A stretch of 64,000 nt of DNA from Maribacter arcticus (GCF_900167935.1 NZ_FUYL01000002.1:62001-126000); one strand, 5' to 3'; shown: positions 9,015 through 18,332, counted from the first letter of the stretch. Numbers and translations are program-made. The notes: generated by a model not told the origin, from the sequence alone.

Positions 9015-11375
9015 AGCCTCCATCAAATCCTCATAAGTATATGTCTTTTCAGGTTCTTGATCTCTTTTATATAGAATTTCGGCACGTATCGCTTTTAAAC
9101 CAGAAACGCCTTGTAATCCTTCTAATTCTACAATTTCAATCTTATCGGTGAAACAGCCTTTTGACCTTAAGAATTTGATGTATCTTAAATATTCTAACTC
9201 ATCTTTTTTCTGAGAATAAACTATTGAAAGCAATCCTTTTTGAGTAAGACGTTGATTAGTCCCTTTTATAAAAGACTTATCAATTCGCTTTTTAATAACC
9301 TCGTAACGGGCATTATATGTGCCATCAACATCAAATTGTTTTTCATCCATTCTAAAACGGATAGATAATGATGTATTATAAACCAAAATCAATGATGTGG
9401 CATCTAGTGGTACAGGTAATTTTGGTTTTAATGCGTAATGCACATTCTCCATTTCACACATCACCTGCAATTGCCACAATCTAAGATTGTTTAGATATAA
9501 ATTATTGTAGTCTGTATTTTCTGAAATAGAAGCACCTATATACATATTATGCTCTACTCCATCGGTTTTGTAGCGCTCATAATAATGAGGAAACATAGCT
9601 TGGGCACTTTCTTGCCTTTTATCAATTACTGAAGACAACTTTTTATTAATTAACGTAACACTTTCGTCGTAATTCTTTCTATGATCGTAATAGGAATCAG
9701 TACCTATATCAATTTTAGCCTCATAGGTCAAAATATGTTTTTCTAAAACGACATCTGACTTTTTAAGGTGCTCAAAAATTGGAAAAATCTCATCTTTAAC
9801 AAAGTCGAAAATGGATTGCTCACTATTTGTGTACAGCATTTCCTTAATACTTTCAAGATGATTGTTCACTCTAAAAATTAATTCTTCATAGATAGGTAAA
9901 TTCCATTTTTTCAATGCAATTACCAATATGTCATTAATTTCAGAAAGTTGAATCATCAAATCTCTTTGAATAGCCAAATTTCTAGCCTTAGAGGAGTCTT
10001 TAATATCAATTTGTCCAAATAATGGGTATACATCCTTAAAAACAATTTCCCTAAAAGTAGGTGATTTACCTTCTAGCTGGTCGTTCATAAATCGTTTGGC
10101 TTCCTCTTGAAATTTCCAATAAACAGATGAGTGTACAGAAGTACATTCATTTTGAATTATAGCGTCTATTCTATTATTCTCTTCATTACTATTTCGTACT
10201 AATGCCGATACAATATATGGCAAAACATCATCAAGCTTTTGAGCATTTACTCCATTAAGAACCCCCTTTTTCTCAGAAACTATTTCCAAAATCCCTAAGA
10301 GTTTATTTTCATAGGCAATAGGTGCGAAAATTGCACTTTGAACTCCTTGCCTTTTCAACCCTTCATAAGGTTCCATACCACCAGCTAAATCGGCCATGCG
10401 ATTAACATCGGTAATCGCAAAATATGAATTTTCCTTAATTAATTTTCTATAAGACTCTTCACAAAGCGCACTCTTACAACCTACTATTACCTCTCCGTTT
10501 AAAAGATAACTTTCAAACCCCATGCCTGCAACTGCTTCGAACTGATCTTTTCTAGCGTTGAACGTTGCGAACCCCACTCTAATATTTGGCAACTTAAAGA
10601 ACGACTTAAAAGTCTCTTGAAGTTCTTCCGTAAAATTATCTGGAGCTAAATGGTCCTTAGAAATCAATTTTGACTTTATGTCAGAAATTGCCTGTTCCAT
10701 AGTAACATCGAACAAGTTCGCAATTACAAACCCTTTAGATATAAAACTTTCAGGTGGAATTTTATCCATCCAAAGTTTAACATCATTTGGATTTTCTAAC
10801 AATTCATTGATATTTTCTTGTGTTATCTTTTTAGATTTTTCGGTAGGAATTATCTTTATAAAATCAGCATTATATAAAACGCGATAGTGACGCATTACTC
10901 CATTAGCATCTGGTATATCATAAAAGTATGGACGACTAAAGTCTAAGTGAAAACCATAATAGAAATTTAATATGACCACACAGCTCATAATATAATCCAT
11001 ATCGTCGCCAAGACTTCGCAATTCTGGCTCATACTCCTTACCCGCTTCACTAATAATTTTCTGAAAGCGTTTCGAAGATTTTATGATAGTATCTTGATAA
11101 GGTAACGTAGCCACCTTTATTTCATTAGTACTTAAGGCTTCGGTAAATGTATCTTGTAAAATACGATCAATTACTTCTTTATATTTTTCTAATAATGTAA
11201 AATCTGAAAATCCGTCACGTAGTTCTGGATAATCGATTTGAGCATTTAATATTCTCTCGGCAGTAGCGGCTAAAAATGGATCATCACCTTCTAAATGTTC
11301 ATCGTACTTCTTCAGAAGTTCTTCAAAACTAATGAGGTGCTTTACCGGCATTATCTTTCTCTCGTGCTGATTCAT
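9003..11375 (-). CDS. Large GAF-domain protein of unknown function
   Basis: A 790-residue soluble protein with no signal peptide or membrane helix. Residues about 245-395 form a GAF-like sensor domain, with TFNARKDQFEAVAGMGFESY and APIAYENKLLGILEIVSEKK as typical strand motifs. The N-terminal 240 and C-terminal 390 residues are helix-rich and not recognised. I see no kinase, cyclase or diguanylate cyclase motif. A second ATG at codon 9 (MPVKHLIS) follows GAGAAAG at a ribosome-binding distance and may be the true start (then 9003-11351). Its 3' end overlaps the HD/Pycsar-effector gene, and a metallophosphoesterase gene starts divergently 112 bases away. It may sense a small ligand for this neighbourhood, but that is inference from position. 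Confidence 0.8.
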   Translation of the reverse strand: MNQHERKIMPVKHLISFEELLKKYDEHLEGDDPFLAATAERILNAQIDYPELRDGFSDFTLLEKYKEVIDRILQDTFTEALSTNEIKVATLPYQDTIIKSSKRFQKIISEAGKEYEPELRSLGDDMDYIMSCVVILNFYYGFHLDFSRPYFYDIPDANGVMRHYRVLYNADFIKIIPTEKSKKITQENINELLENPNDVKLWMDKIPPESFISKGFVIANLFDVTMEQAISDIKSKLISKDHLAPDNFTEELQETFKSFFKLPNIRVGFATFNARKDQFEAVAGMGFESYLLNGEVIVGCKSALCEESYRKLIKENSYFAITDVNRMADLAGGMEPYEGLKRQGVQSAIFAPIAYENKLLGILEIVSEKKGVLNGVNAQKLDDVLPYIVSALVRNSNEENNRIDAIIQNECTSVHSSVYWKFQEEAKRFMNDQLEGKSPTFREIVFKDVYPLFGQIDIKDSSKARNLAIQRDLMIQLSEINDILVIALKKWNLPIYEELIFRVNNHLESIKEMLYTNSEQSIFDFVKDEIFPIFEHLKKSDVVLEKHILTYEAKIDIGTDSYYDHRKNYDESVTLINKKLSSVIDKRQESAQAMFPHYYERYKTDGVEHNMYIGASISENTDYNNLYLNNLRLWQLQVMCEMENVHYALKPKLPVPLDATSLILVYNTSLSIRFRMDEKQFDVDGTYNARYEVIKKRIDKSFIKGTNQRLTQKGLLSIVYSQKKDELEYLRYIKFLRSKGCFTDKIEIVELEGLQGVSGLKAIRAEILYKRDQEPEKTYTYEDLMEALKE

Positions 11376-11487
11376 GAATTATTTAGTCTACTAATTCGAT
11401 GTAAAGTTACAAAACAATACAATTTTTTTTGTGGGACTCACCCCCTATGGTTAACTGGATTTTCGGATATTTAACGAAAAATAGCCC

Positions 11488-12387
11488 ATGTCATCGGATA
11501 GTAGACTAAATAGAGCTTATGAAAATGCCAAGATTATTCCGTTTGACAACAACTCTAAATTTATACTTTTTAGTGATTGTCACAGAGGTGACAACAGTTT
11601 TGCCGATGAATTCGCCAATAATAGAAACATCTATTTTCACGCGCTAAAATTTTACTTTTCAGAAGGATTTCAATATTGCGAGCTTGGTGATGGTGATGAA
11701 CTTTGGGAGAATATTAATTTTGCATCCATATTTGAAGCCCATAAAAATATTTATAAACTTTTAAAGCAATTTCATTTAGAACATAGACTACATATGATTT
11801 GGGGAAACCATGATATGGTCTATAAAGATGAAGACTACGTAAAGAAACACTTGTCAAGTTATTTTGAACCCATAGAAGACAAAGACAAATCACTTTTTGA
11901 AGGCATAAAATACCATGAAGCCCTAATTTTAAAACATTCAGACACTCAGCAAGAAGTTTTTCTAACCCACGGCCACCAAGCAGATTGGTGGAATTATACC
12001 TTTTGGCGTTGGGGTAGATTTTTAGTGAGGGTACTCTGGAAACCATTACAGGTTTGGGGTATTGCTGACCCAACTTCACCGGCAAAAAACTATACTGAAC
12101 TCATAAAAGTTGAACGTCGTATAAAAAAATGGATTCTTAAAAATAGCTTAAAAGTAACGGTGGTTGGCCATACCCATAGGCCCCGTTTTCCCGAACCAGG
12201 CGATATTCCTCTTTTCAACGATGGTAGTTGTGTGCACCCAAGAAGTATTACAGGTATTGAAATAGAAAAAGGCAATATTTCTTTGATTAAATGGCAGATA
12301 AATACCACCGACGATGGTACACTTCGTGTTGTTCGTATTCTTTTAGAAGGGCCACAAAAATTAGAAGATTACTTAGAAAAGTTATAG
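11488..12387 (+). CDS. Calcineurin-like metallophosphoesterase
   Basis: A 299-residue cytosolic protein with the full dimetal phosphoesterase motif set: SDCH (D30, H32), LGDGDE (67-71), WGNHDM (105-110), LTHGHQ (159-164) and VGHTHRP (226-232). The arrangement is closest to UDP-2,3-diacylglucosamine pyrophosphatase-like and related nucleotide phosphoesterases. The hydrophobic/aromatic insert WWNYTFWRWGRFLVRVLW (167-184) could bind a lipid or the membrane. The substrate is unknown. It is divergent from the GAF gene and is the second phosphoesterase in this neighbourhood. Confidence 0.88.
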   Translation: MSSDSRLNRAYENAKIIPFDNNSKFILFSDCHRGDNSFADEFANNRNIYFHALKFYFSEGFQYCELGDGDELWENINFASIFEAHKNIYKLLKQFHLEHRLHMIWGNHDMVYKDEDYVKKHLSSYFEPIEDKDKSLFEGIKYHEALILKHSDTQQEVFLTHGHQADWWNYTFWRWGRFLVRVLWKPLQVWGIADPTSPAKNYTELIKVERRIKKWILKNSLKVTVVGHTHRPRFPEPGDIPLFNDGSCVHPRSITGIEIEKGNISLIKWQINTTDDGTLRVVRILLEGPQKLEDYLEKL

Positions 12388-12558
12388 GTACTAAACATTA
12401 CTATTTTCAAAGTTTAGCCTCTACAGTAAGTATTCTATCATTTTAGATTTTATTATCGATAAATGGTGATTCTCTATAAATTCATACAATTTATTAGTGA
12501 TAAATTAATGAAATCTATATGTTTTTTAAACATTATCTAAAATAATTGTGACTTTTTT

Positions 12559-12601
12559 GGTTATTCCGTTTCTAAATAAATAGAAACAAAATAACCTTTT
12601 T
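12559..12601 (+). promoter_or_regulatory. Long inverted repeat abutting the aqpZ start
   Basis: Two 16-base arms (12559-12574 and 12581-12596) pair across a 6-base AATAAA loop with only two mismatches (CC opposite AA). A run of five T (12597-12601) follows, and the aqpZ ATG is at 12605. The shape is that of an intrinsic terminator or attenuator, or an operator dyad. It could end read-through from the phosphoesterase gene or control aqpZ translation. The rest of the 12388-12604 gap is AT-rich with nothing else recognised. Confidence 0.5.
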
Positions 12602-12604
12602 AAA

Positions 12605-13293
12605 ATGAAAAAATTAATAGCAGAATTTATTGGCACCCTTTGGTTGGTGCTAGGTGGCTGCGGTAGTGCCGTACTTGCCGCTGGATTTCCTGAATTAGGA
12701 ATTGGCTTTGTTGGGGTTTCCCTTGCCTTCGGTTTAACTGTAATTACAATGGCTTATGCCATTGGCCATATCTATGGTTGTCACTTAAATCCCGCAGTCT
12801 CTATAGGCCTTTGGGTAGGTGGTCGTTTTGACGGCAAAGATGTGTTACCATATATTATTGCACAAGTGATTGGTGGTATTGCAGGGGCCGGTATACTTTT
12901 CCTTATTGCATCTGGTAAACCAGATTTTGCCCTTGGTGGTTTTGCCGCAAACGGATATGCCGAACACTCCCCAGGCGGATTCAGTATGACATCAGCTTTA
13001 ATTATTGAGGTTGCTATGACTTTCATTTTCCTATTCGTTATTTTAGGATCAACCTACACAAAGGCACCAAGAGGTTTCGCAGGCTTGGCAATAGGCCTTT
13101 GTTTAACGCTAATACATTTATAAGTATACCGGTTACAAATACTTCTGTAAACCCTGCAAGAAGTACTAGTCAAGCGCTATTTGTAGGCGATTGGGCAATA
13201 GATCAACTTTGGTTGTTTTGGTTAGCACCGATTGTTGGCGCCATTTTAGCAGGACTCCTTTATAAAATTATCTCACCAGAAATAACCGATTAA
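12605..13293 (+). pseudogene. aqpZ: Aquaporin Z broken by a one-base frameshift
   Basis: Two overlapping frames together make one aquaporin of about 229 residues. The first (12605-13123, 172 residues) contains [20 protein letters not shown] and the first NPA box ([16 protein letters not shown]), then stops after GLCLTLIHL. The other frame continues at once with [16 protein letters not shown], the second NPA box, and a final transmembrane segment. Family sequence reads [21 protein letters not shown], so one A appears missing in TTTATAAG at about 13118-13123. AqpZ forms a tetrameric water channel in the inner membrane, and both NPA boxes are needed for the pore. The break may be a real recent mutation, a sequencing error, or a recoding site. 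Confidence 0.88.
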
Positions 13294-13309
13294 TTTGGTA
13301 TTTATATGG

Positions 13310-13354
13310 AATAGGCTCAACGTGTTTAGATAAAATACGTTGAGCCTATTTTTT
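13310..13354 (+). terminator. Intrinsic terminator after aqpZ
   Basis: AATAGGCTCAACGT and ACGTTGAGCCTATT are perfect 14-base complementary arms around a 13-base loop, followed by a T run. It ends transcription after aqpZ and separates it from the D-amino-acid operon that starts at 13397. Confidence 0.85.
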
Positions 13355-13396
13355 ATGGTATATTTAGGTTTTAAACGTATCATATAAAACCAACCT

Positions 13397-14713
13397 ATGC
13401 CTTTATTCATTGTTATTTTAGGAATCTTACTCCTATTTATTCTCATCGCTAAGTTTAAACTCAATGCCTTTATTACTTTCATAATTGTATCGCTATTCGT
13501 TGGTATCGCAGAAGGAATGGAACCTTTATCAGTGGTAGACTCTATTCAAAAAGGAATTGGCAGTATACTTGGGTTTCTAGTGATAATACTGGGTCTAGGA
13601 GCCATGTTAGGTAAACTCGTCGCCGATAGTGGTGCGGCACAACGTATCACTACCAAATTGGTCGATAAATTTGGGAAGAAGAATATTCAATGGGCCGTTG
13701 TACTTACAGGTTTCATCGTAGGTATTCCTATGTTTTATTCTGTTGGATTCGTAATCTTAGTGCCATTAGTATTTACTATTGCAGCCGCAACCGGACTACC
13801 TCTTTTATATGTTGGCTTACCTATGTTGGCATCCCTTTCTGTAACGCATGGATATTTACCACCACACCCTGCGCCAACGGCAATTGCAGCAACCTTTAAT
13901 GCCGATATCGGCAAAACATTATTGTACGGAATAGTTGTAGCAATACCGGCGATTATTGTTGCAGGACCCCTTCTCTCCAGAACACTTAAAGGCATAAATG
14001 CAACGCCACTTAAAGAATTTATAAATCCTGTTATTTTAAAGGAAGAAGAAATGCCTAGTATGGCCAACAGCATCATAAGTGCACTTCTACCTGTAATTCT
14101 AATTGCCATTGCTGCTTTAGCCGAGTTTGCATTACCAGATTCATTCTTCCTAAAGAAGACTTTAATTTTTATAGGAAATCCGGCGATTGCTATGTTAATT
14201 TCTGTCTTGGTAGCAATTTACACGCTAGGCTTAGGTCGTGGTAAAAAAATGAAAGAGGTTATGGATTCTGTAGGTAGTGCCATTACAGGTATTACCATGG
14301 TTTTATTAATCATTGCCGGTTCTGGCGCATTAAAACAAGTTCTTATCGATAGTGGCGTAAGTGAGTACATCGGTGCCATGCTACAAGAATCATCTATTTC
14401 TCCTTTAATATTAGCTTGGTTAATTGCAACTGTTATTCGAGTTTGCGTTGGTTCTGCCACTGTTGCAGGTTTAACCGCTGCAGGAATTGTTTTACCCCTT
14501 ACCCAAGGAACGGGAGTAAGTCCAGAATTAATGGTTTTAGCCATAGGATCCGGTAGCTTAATGTTATCTCATGTAAATGACAGCGGATTTTGGTTATTCA
14601 AAGAATATTTCAACCTTTCAGTTAAAGACACCCTAAAAAGTTGGACCGTTATGGAAACTACCGTTGGTGTAATGGGCTTATTAGGTGTTTTGATAATTAA
14701 TGTTTTTATTTAA
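13397..14713 (+). CDS. GntP-family permease (gluconate/D-serine transporter type)
   Basis: A 438-residue integral membrane protein with about a dozen hydrophobic segments. GntP family hallmarks are GIPMFYSVGFVILVPL (109-124) and HGYLPPHPAPTAIA (151-164), and a late HVNDSGFWLFKEY matches the C-terminal half of the family. The family imports gluconate and related sugar acids by proton symport; the paralogue DsdX imports D-serine. Three enzymes acting on D-amino acids, enamines and dipeptides follow in the same operon with gaps of 2-11 bases, so a D-amino acid such as D-serine or D-threonine is a likelier cargo than gluconate. That substrate is inferred from context. First gene of the operon, just after the aqpZ terminator. 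Confidence 0.9.
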   Translation: MPLFIVILGILLLFILIAKFKLNAFITFIIVSLFVGIAEGMEPLSVVDSIQKGIGSILGFLVIILGLGAMLGKLVADSGAAQRITTKLVDKFGKKNIQWAVVLTGFIVGIPMFYSVGFVILVPLVFTIAAATGLPLLYVGLPMLASLSVTHGYLPPHPAPTAIAATFNADIGKTLLYGIVVAIPAIIVAGPLLSRTLKGINATPLKEFINPVILKEEEMPSMANSIISALLPVILIAIAALAEFALPDSFFLKKTLIFIGNPAIAMLISVLVAIYTLGLGRGKKMKEVMDSVGSAITGITMVLLIIAGSGALKQVLIDSGVSEYIGAMLQESSISPLILAWLIATVIRVCVGSATVAGLTAAGIVLPLTQGTGVSPELMVLAIGSGSLMLSHVNDSGFWLFKEYFNLSVKDTLKSWTVMETTVGVMGLLGVLIINVFI

Positions 14714-14724
14714 AATTAAAAAAT

Positions 14725-15192
14725 ATGCAAAAGAAACCTTCTGAAAGAATTAAGGAGTTAGGACTGATTTTACCACCAGCACCACCTCCTGCAGGCCTTT
14801 ACAAACCTATTTTAGTTGTTGACCACTTTTTATACATTTCCGGTCAAGGTCCTATGCAGAATGATGGCTCATTGATTATTGGTCGTGCAGGTCATGATAT
14901 GACCATGGAAGAGGCTAAAATAGCCGCAAGGCAAGTTGCCTTGACTATGCTATCTACTATACAAACTCATTTCGGCGATATCGATAAAATCAAGCGAATT
15001 GTAAAAACTTTGGGCATGGTGAACTCTACCCCAGATTTTGGTCAGCAACCACTTGTCATAAATGGTTTTAGTGAATTGATGGCCGATATTTTTGGTGCAG
15101 AAAATGGTGTAGGTGTGCGGAGTGCAGTTGGTATGATTCTACCAGGTGGCATCCCTGTTGAAATAGAAGCTCATTTCGAACTACATCACTAA
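14725..15192 (+). CDS. RidA/YjgF-family enamine/imine deaminase
   Basis: A 155-residue protein spanning one Rid domain: LILPPAPPPAGLYKPILVVD near the start, then YISGQGP and GVGVRSAVGMILPGGIPVEIEAHFEL at the end. The Arg of GVRSAVG is in the position of the conserved substrate Arg of RidA. RidA enzymes hydrolyse reactive enamines/imines such as 2-aminoacrylate released by PLP-dependent serine/threonine dehydratases. Finding it 6 bases before a PLP enzyme of the D-serine dehydratase/D-threonine aldolase family fits a clean-up role. This branch is longer than E. coli RidA (128 residues). Confidence 0.9.
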   Translation: MQKKPSERIKELGLILPPAPPPAGLYKPILVVDHFLYISGQGPMQNDGSLIIGRAGHDMTMEEAKIAARQVALTMLSTIQTHFGDIDKIKRIVKTLGMVNSTPDFGQQPLVINGFSELMADIFGAENGVGVRSAVGMILPGGIPVEIEAHFELHH

Positions 15193-15198
15193 GCAAAT

Positions 15199-16311
15199 AT
15201 GCAAAACGAAAGTTGGTATTCTTTAAAAAATCATGAGGAAGTTATATCTCCCTCTTTGTTGGTCTATCCAGATAGAATTCAACATAATATTGAATTAATG
15301 ATTTCTATGATTGGCGATGTAAATCGTCTGCGTCCACATGTGAAAACATATAAGAACGCGAATATCATAAATATGCAGATGGCACGCGGAATTAAGAAAT
15401 TCAAATGCGCTACCATCGCTGAAGCAGAATTACTTGGTAATTGTAATGCTCCAGATATTTTGTTGGCAATGCAACCTATAGGTCCAAATGCTCAACGGTA
15501 TATTGAATTGACAAAAAAATACCCGAATTCAAAATTCTCTACTATAGTCGATAACGAGACAATGCTTTCTATTTTAGGAGAATTAGCAGAGGTCAATGAT
15601 ATCAAAATTCATCTTTGGGTTGATATTAACAACGGCATGAATAGAACTGGTATTGCTCCAGATAAAAAAGCCTTAGAGCTGTATATACAATTATATAACC
15701 ATCCCCATTTAGTAGCAGAAGGCCTACATGTTTATGATGGTCATTTAAGAAATACCAACTCAAAAATAAGAGAGGCAGAATGCAATACTGCTTTTGAAGA
15801 GGTCGAATTATTAAAAAAATCTATTGAAGATCAAGACATCCCTAGCCCAAAAATTGTTGCTGGTGGGTCTCCGACTTTTCCATTTCACTGCAAACGCAAA
15901 AATGTAGAATCGAGTCCAGGCACAACCTTATTATGGGATATAGGTTATGGTGCCCAATTTCCTGAAATGAATTTTTTACCTGCTGCCATTTTAATTACTA
16001 GAATAGTAAGTAAACCTACCACAGGTATTCTTTGTTTCGATTTAGGTCACAAATCAATAGCGCCAGAAATGCCTTTTCCACGAATTGAATTTTTAGACCT
16101 TGAGCACAGTAACCAAATTAGTCAGTCAGAAGAGCATTTAGTAGTAGAATATGATGATTTGACGATACCAGAGGTTGGTGATGTTCATTATGCAATACCA
16201 AAACATATTTGCCCAACCGTCGCAAAGTATGACACCTTAACGGTTGTAAAAGATGGAGCTATTATCGACCATTGGAAAGTAACTGCCAGAACCCATAAAT
16301 TAACTATTTAG
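15199..16311 (+). CDS. D-threonine aldolase / D-serine dehydratase-like PLP enzyme
   Basis: A 370-residue fold-type III PLP enzyme with an N-terminal alanine-racemase-like TIM barrel. K49 in RPHVKTYK is the expected PLP lysine. Near the C-terminus PKHICPTV gives H336 and C338, the zinc ligand pair described for eukaryotic-type D-serine dehydratases and related D-threonine aldolases. Such enzymes cleave D-threonine to glycine and acetaldehyde, or D-serine to pyruvate and ammonia; sequence alone does not decide between these. It sits between the RidA gene (6 bases) and the dipeptidase gene (2 bases), supporting a D-amino-acid catabolic operon. No signal peptide, so cytosolic. Confidence 0.9.
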   Translation: MQNESWYSLKNHEEVISPSLLVYPDRIQHNIELMISMIGDVNRLRPHVKTYKNANIINMQMARGIKKFKCATIAEAELLGNCNAPDILLAMQPIGPNAQRYIELTKKYPNSKFSTIVDNETMLSILGELAEVNDIKIHLWVDINNGMNRTGIAPDKKALELYIQLYNHPHLVAEGLHVYDGHLRNTNSKIREAECNTAFEEVELLKKSIEDQDIPSPKIVAGGSPTFPFHCKRKNVESSPGTTLLWDIGYGAQFPEMNFLPAAILITRIVSKPTTGILCFDLGHKSIAPEMPFPRIEFLDLEHSNQISQSEEHLVVEYDDLTIPEVGDVHYAIPKHICPTVAKYDTLTVVKDGAIIDHWKVTARTHKLTI

Positions 16312-16313
16312 TC

Positions 16314-17381
16314 ATGTTCATATTTGATGCCCATTTAGACCTTTCCATGAATGCTATGGAATGGAATCGAGACCTTACTTGGTCTATAGAAGAAATAAGA
16401 AAAAGTGAACAAGGTTTAACCGATAAACCAGGCCGTGGCAACAATACTGTTACTTTAGATGCTATGCGAAAAGGTAATGTTGGACTATGCATGGCTACCC
16501 AAATTGCACGATATGTGCATAAGGACAATACCCTACCGGGATGGAAGTCACCACAACAGGCTTGGGCACAAACCCAAGGTCAACTTGCTTGGTACAAGAG
16601 CATGGAAGATTTAGGTGAAATGGTACAGATTACCAACAGAACTCAACTATATGCACACCTAGAACTTTGGAAGTCTGATGAAGAAAAAAAGCCAATTGGT
16701 TATGTACTAAGTCTAGAAGGCGCCGATTCTATAGTCGATATCTCGTACCTACAAAAATCTTACGACCTTGGCCTTCGTGCTATTGGGCCAGCACATTATG
16801 GACCCGGCACATACGCTCACGGCACAAATTCTGTTGGTGGTATAGGCACAAAAGGAAGAGAACTACTAAAGGAAATTCAACGATTAGGAATTATTTTAGA
16901 TGTTACCCATTTATGTGACCTTAGCTTTTGGGAAACTATGGTGAATTATGACGGACCTCTTTGGGCAAGTCATAATAATTGTAGAGCATTGGTTGACCAT
17001 CATAGGCAATTTACTGATGAGCAGCTAAAAGAAATTATCGCTCGAAAAGGTGTAGTTGGTGTCGTTTTAGATGCTTGGATGATGACCCCAACCTGGGAAA
17101 GAGGAGTTTCGACACCAGAATCTGCTAAAGTAAGTTTACAGCAAATACTTGATAATATTGACCATATATGCCAATTGGCAGGCAACGCCGACCATGTTGG
17201 CATCGGTTCTGATTTAGATGGTGGTTTTGGTAAAGAACAAGGGCCGGCAGATGTTGACACTATTGCCGACCTGCAAAAAATAGTAGGTTTGTTGAAAAAT
17301 AGAGGATACGCTCAAGCTGATATTGAAAAAATAATGAATGGTAATTTTATCAACTTTCTACAGAGAAATCTTAAGAAGTAG
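16314..17381 (+). CDS. Membrane-dipeptidase (M19, renal dipeptidase) family
   Basis: A 355-residue dizinc peptidase with the M19 ligands in order: H7 and D9 (DAHLDLS), E135 (LSLEGAD), H199 (DVTHL) and H220 (WASHNN), nearly the numbering of human renal dipeptidase, plus GIGSDLDGGFG near the end. M19 enzymes hydrolyse dipeptides and tolerate a D-amino acid at the C-terminal position. That fits the operon: the enzyme would release D-amino acids for the upstream PLP enzyme. No signal peptide is visible, so it is probably cytosolic. Its ATG is 2 bases after the preceding stop. Last gene of the four-gene operon. Confidence 0.92.
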   Translation: MFIFDAHLDLSMNAMEWNRDLTWSIEEIRKSEQGLTDKPGRGNNTVTLDAMRKGNVGLCMATQIARYVHKDNTLPGWKSPQQAWAQTQGQLAWYKSMEDLGEMVQITNRTQLYAHLELWKSDEEKKPIGYVLSLEGADSIVDISYLQKSYDLGLRAIGPAHYGPGTYAHGTNSVGGIGTKGRELLKEIQRLGIILDVTHLCDLSFWETMVNYDGPLWASHNNCRALVDHHRQFTDEQLKEIIARKGVVGVVLDAWMMTPTWERGVSTPESAKVSLQQILDNIDHICQLAGNADHVGIGSDLDGGFGKEQGPADVDTIADLQKIVGLLKNRGYAQADIEKIMNGNFINFLQRNLKK

Positions 17382-17486
17382 CACTCCATTCGTCGAATAA
17401 ATACAGTATCGAAATTAATTTAACGAAGCCTTAAGTACGCATGGCAGGGTATTTGTTATCTTTATTTCATCATTATTGATAACCAA

Positions 17487-18134
17487 ATGAGGAAACATTT
17501 TTTTCTTTTTATTGCCTTATGCTTTTCTACTGTGGCTACAATTCATGCCCAGACAGAATTCCCCACCCCTAAACCAATAAAGATAGAAGCGGCAAATCCG
17601 ATAGAACCAAAAGGTACGCCTAGCGCAGGACCTGTTTTAAACATGCCCTCTTTAATTAAAGAACAGCCCAATCTTAATATGAGAGATCCTAATACCGTAA
17701 AGATGTTACGCGATGAGGAATTGGTTCAAGCTGGCACAGGTATGAAAATTGACCCTCGTATTGGGCCAGGTGAGCGTTTGGGAGGTTCTGGACAATTCTT
17801 TGCTGACCAGTATTTAGGTGATGTGAAAAGCAGTGGTAAGTTTATAGGTATTGTTTGTAGAGATCATGAATATGTAGATGGGGATCGTGTTAAAATTTAC
17901 ATGAACGATATGGTTGTTGAACCGAACTTGCTGTTAACAGGAGCATTTAAAGGTGTTAATGTTGATTTACAAGAAGGCTTTAACCGTCTAGATTTTGAAG
18001 CTTTAAATCATGGGTCTTCTGCACCTAATACAGCACAAGTAGATGTTTATAATGATAAGGGCCAATTAATATATTCGAACAAATGGCTTTTATCTGCAGG
18101 ATCTAAAGCTACGTTGATTGTGACGAAAGAATAA
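17487..18134 (+). CDS. Secreted protein of unknown function
   Basis: A 215-residue protein with a clear signal peptide (MRKHFFLFIALCFSTVATIHA, cleavage before Q22). The mature N-terminus is rich in Pro/Asn/Lys, followed from about residue 110 by a beta-rich domain (GKFIGIVCRDHEYVDGDRVK, NRLDFEALNHGSSAPNTAQ) that looks like a small carbohydrate- or ligand-binding sandwich. I do not recognise a named family. It stands alone, ahead of a strong bidirectional terminator, and is probably periplasmic. Confidence 0.8.
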   Translation: MRKHFFLFIALCFSTVATIHAQTEFPTPKPIKIEAANPIEPKGTPSAGPVLNMPSLIKEQPNLNMRDPNTVKMLRDEELVQAGTGMKIDPRIGPGERLGGSGQFFADQYLGDVKSSGKFIGIVCRDHEYVDGDRVKIYMNDMVVEPNLLLTGAFKGVNVDLQEGFNRLDFEALNHGSSAPNTAQVDVYNDKGQLIYSNKWLLSAGSKATLIVTKE

Positions 18135-18332
18135 CAGTACTGTAATTCAATTTTTTCTTTTTATCCAAAAGTCTATATTTCAATTTACAACTCTCTTCTT
18201 ATAATTGCTTAATATAGTTATAGTTCGTTACTACTACTGCAGATAATTAATGAATATGCTTGGATTGAATAAAGTAGCCAACTATTATCTTAAAGTGATA
18301 TTCAGCATATCAATCTAAGAAGGCACCGAAAC

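Noticed and set aside
7797-12387. Complete Pycsar or CBASS defence operon
   Set aside because: No nucleotide cyclase or CD-NTase is visible among the neighbours; only the effector-like half is present.
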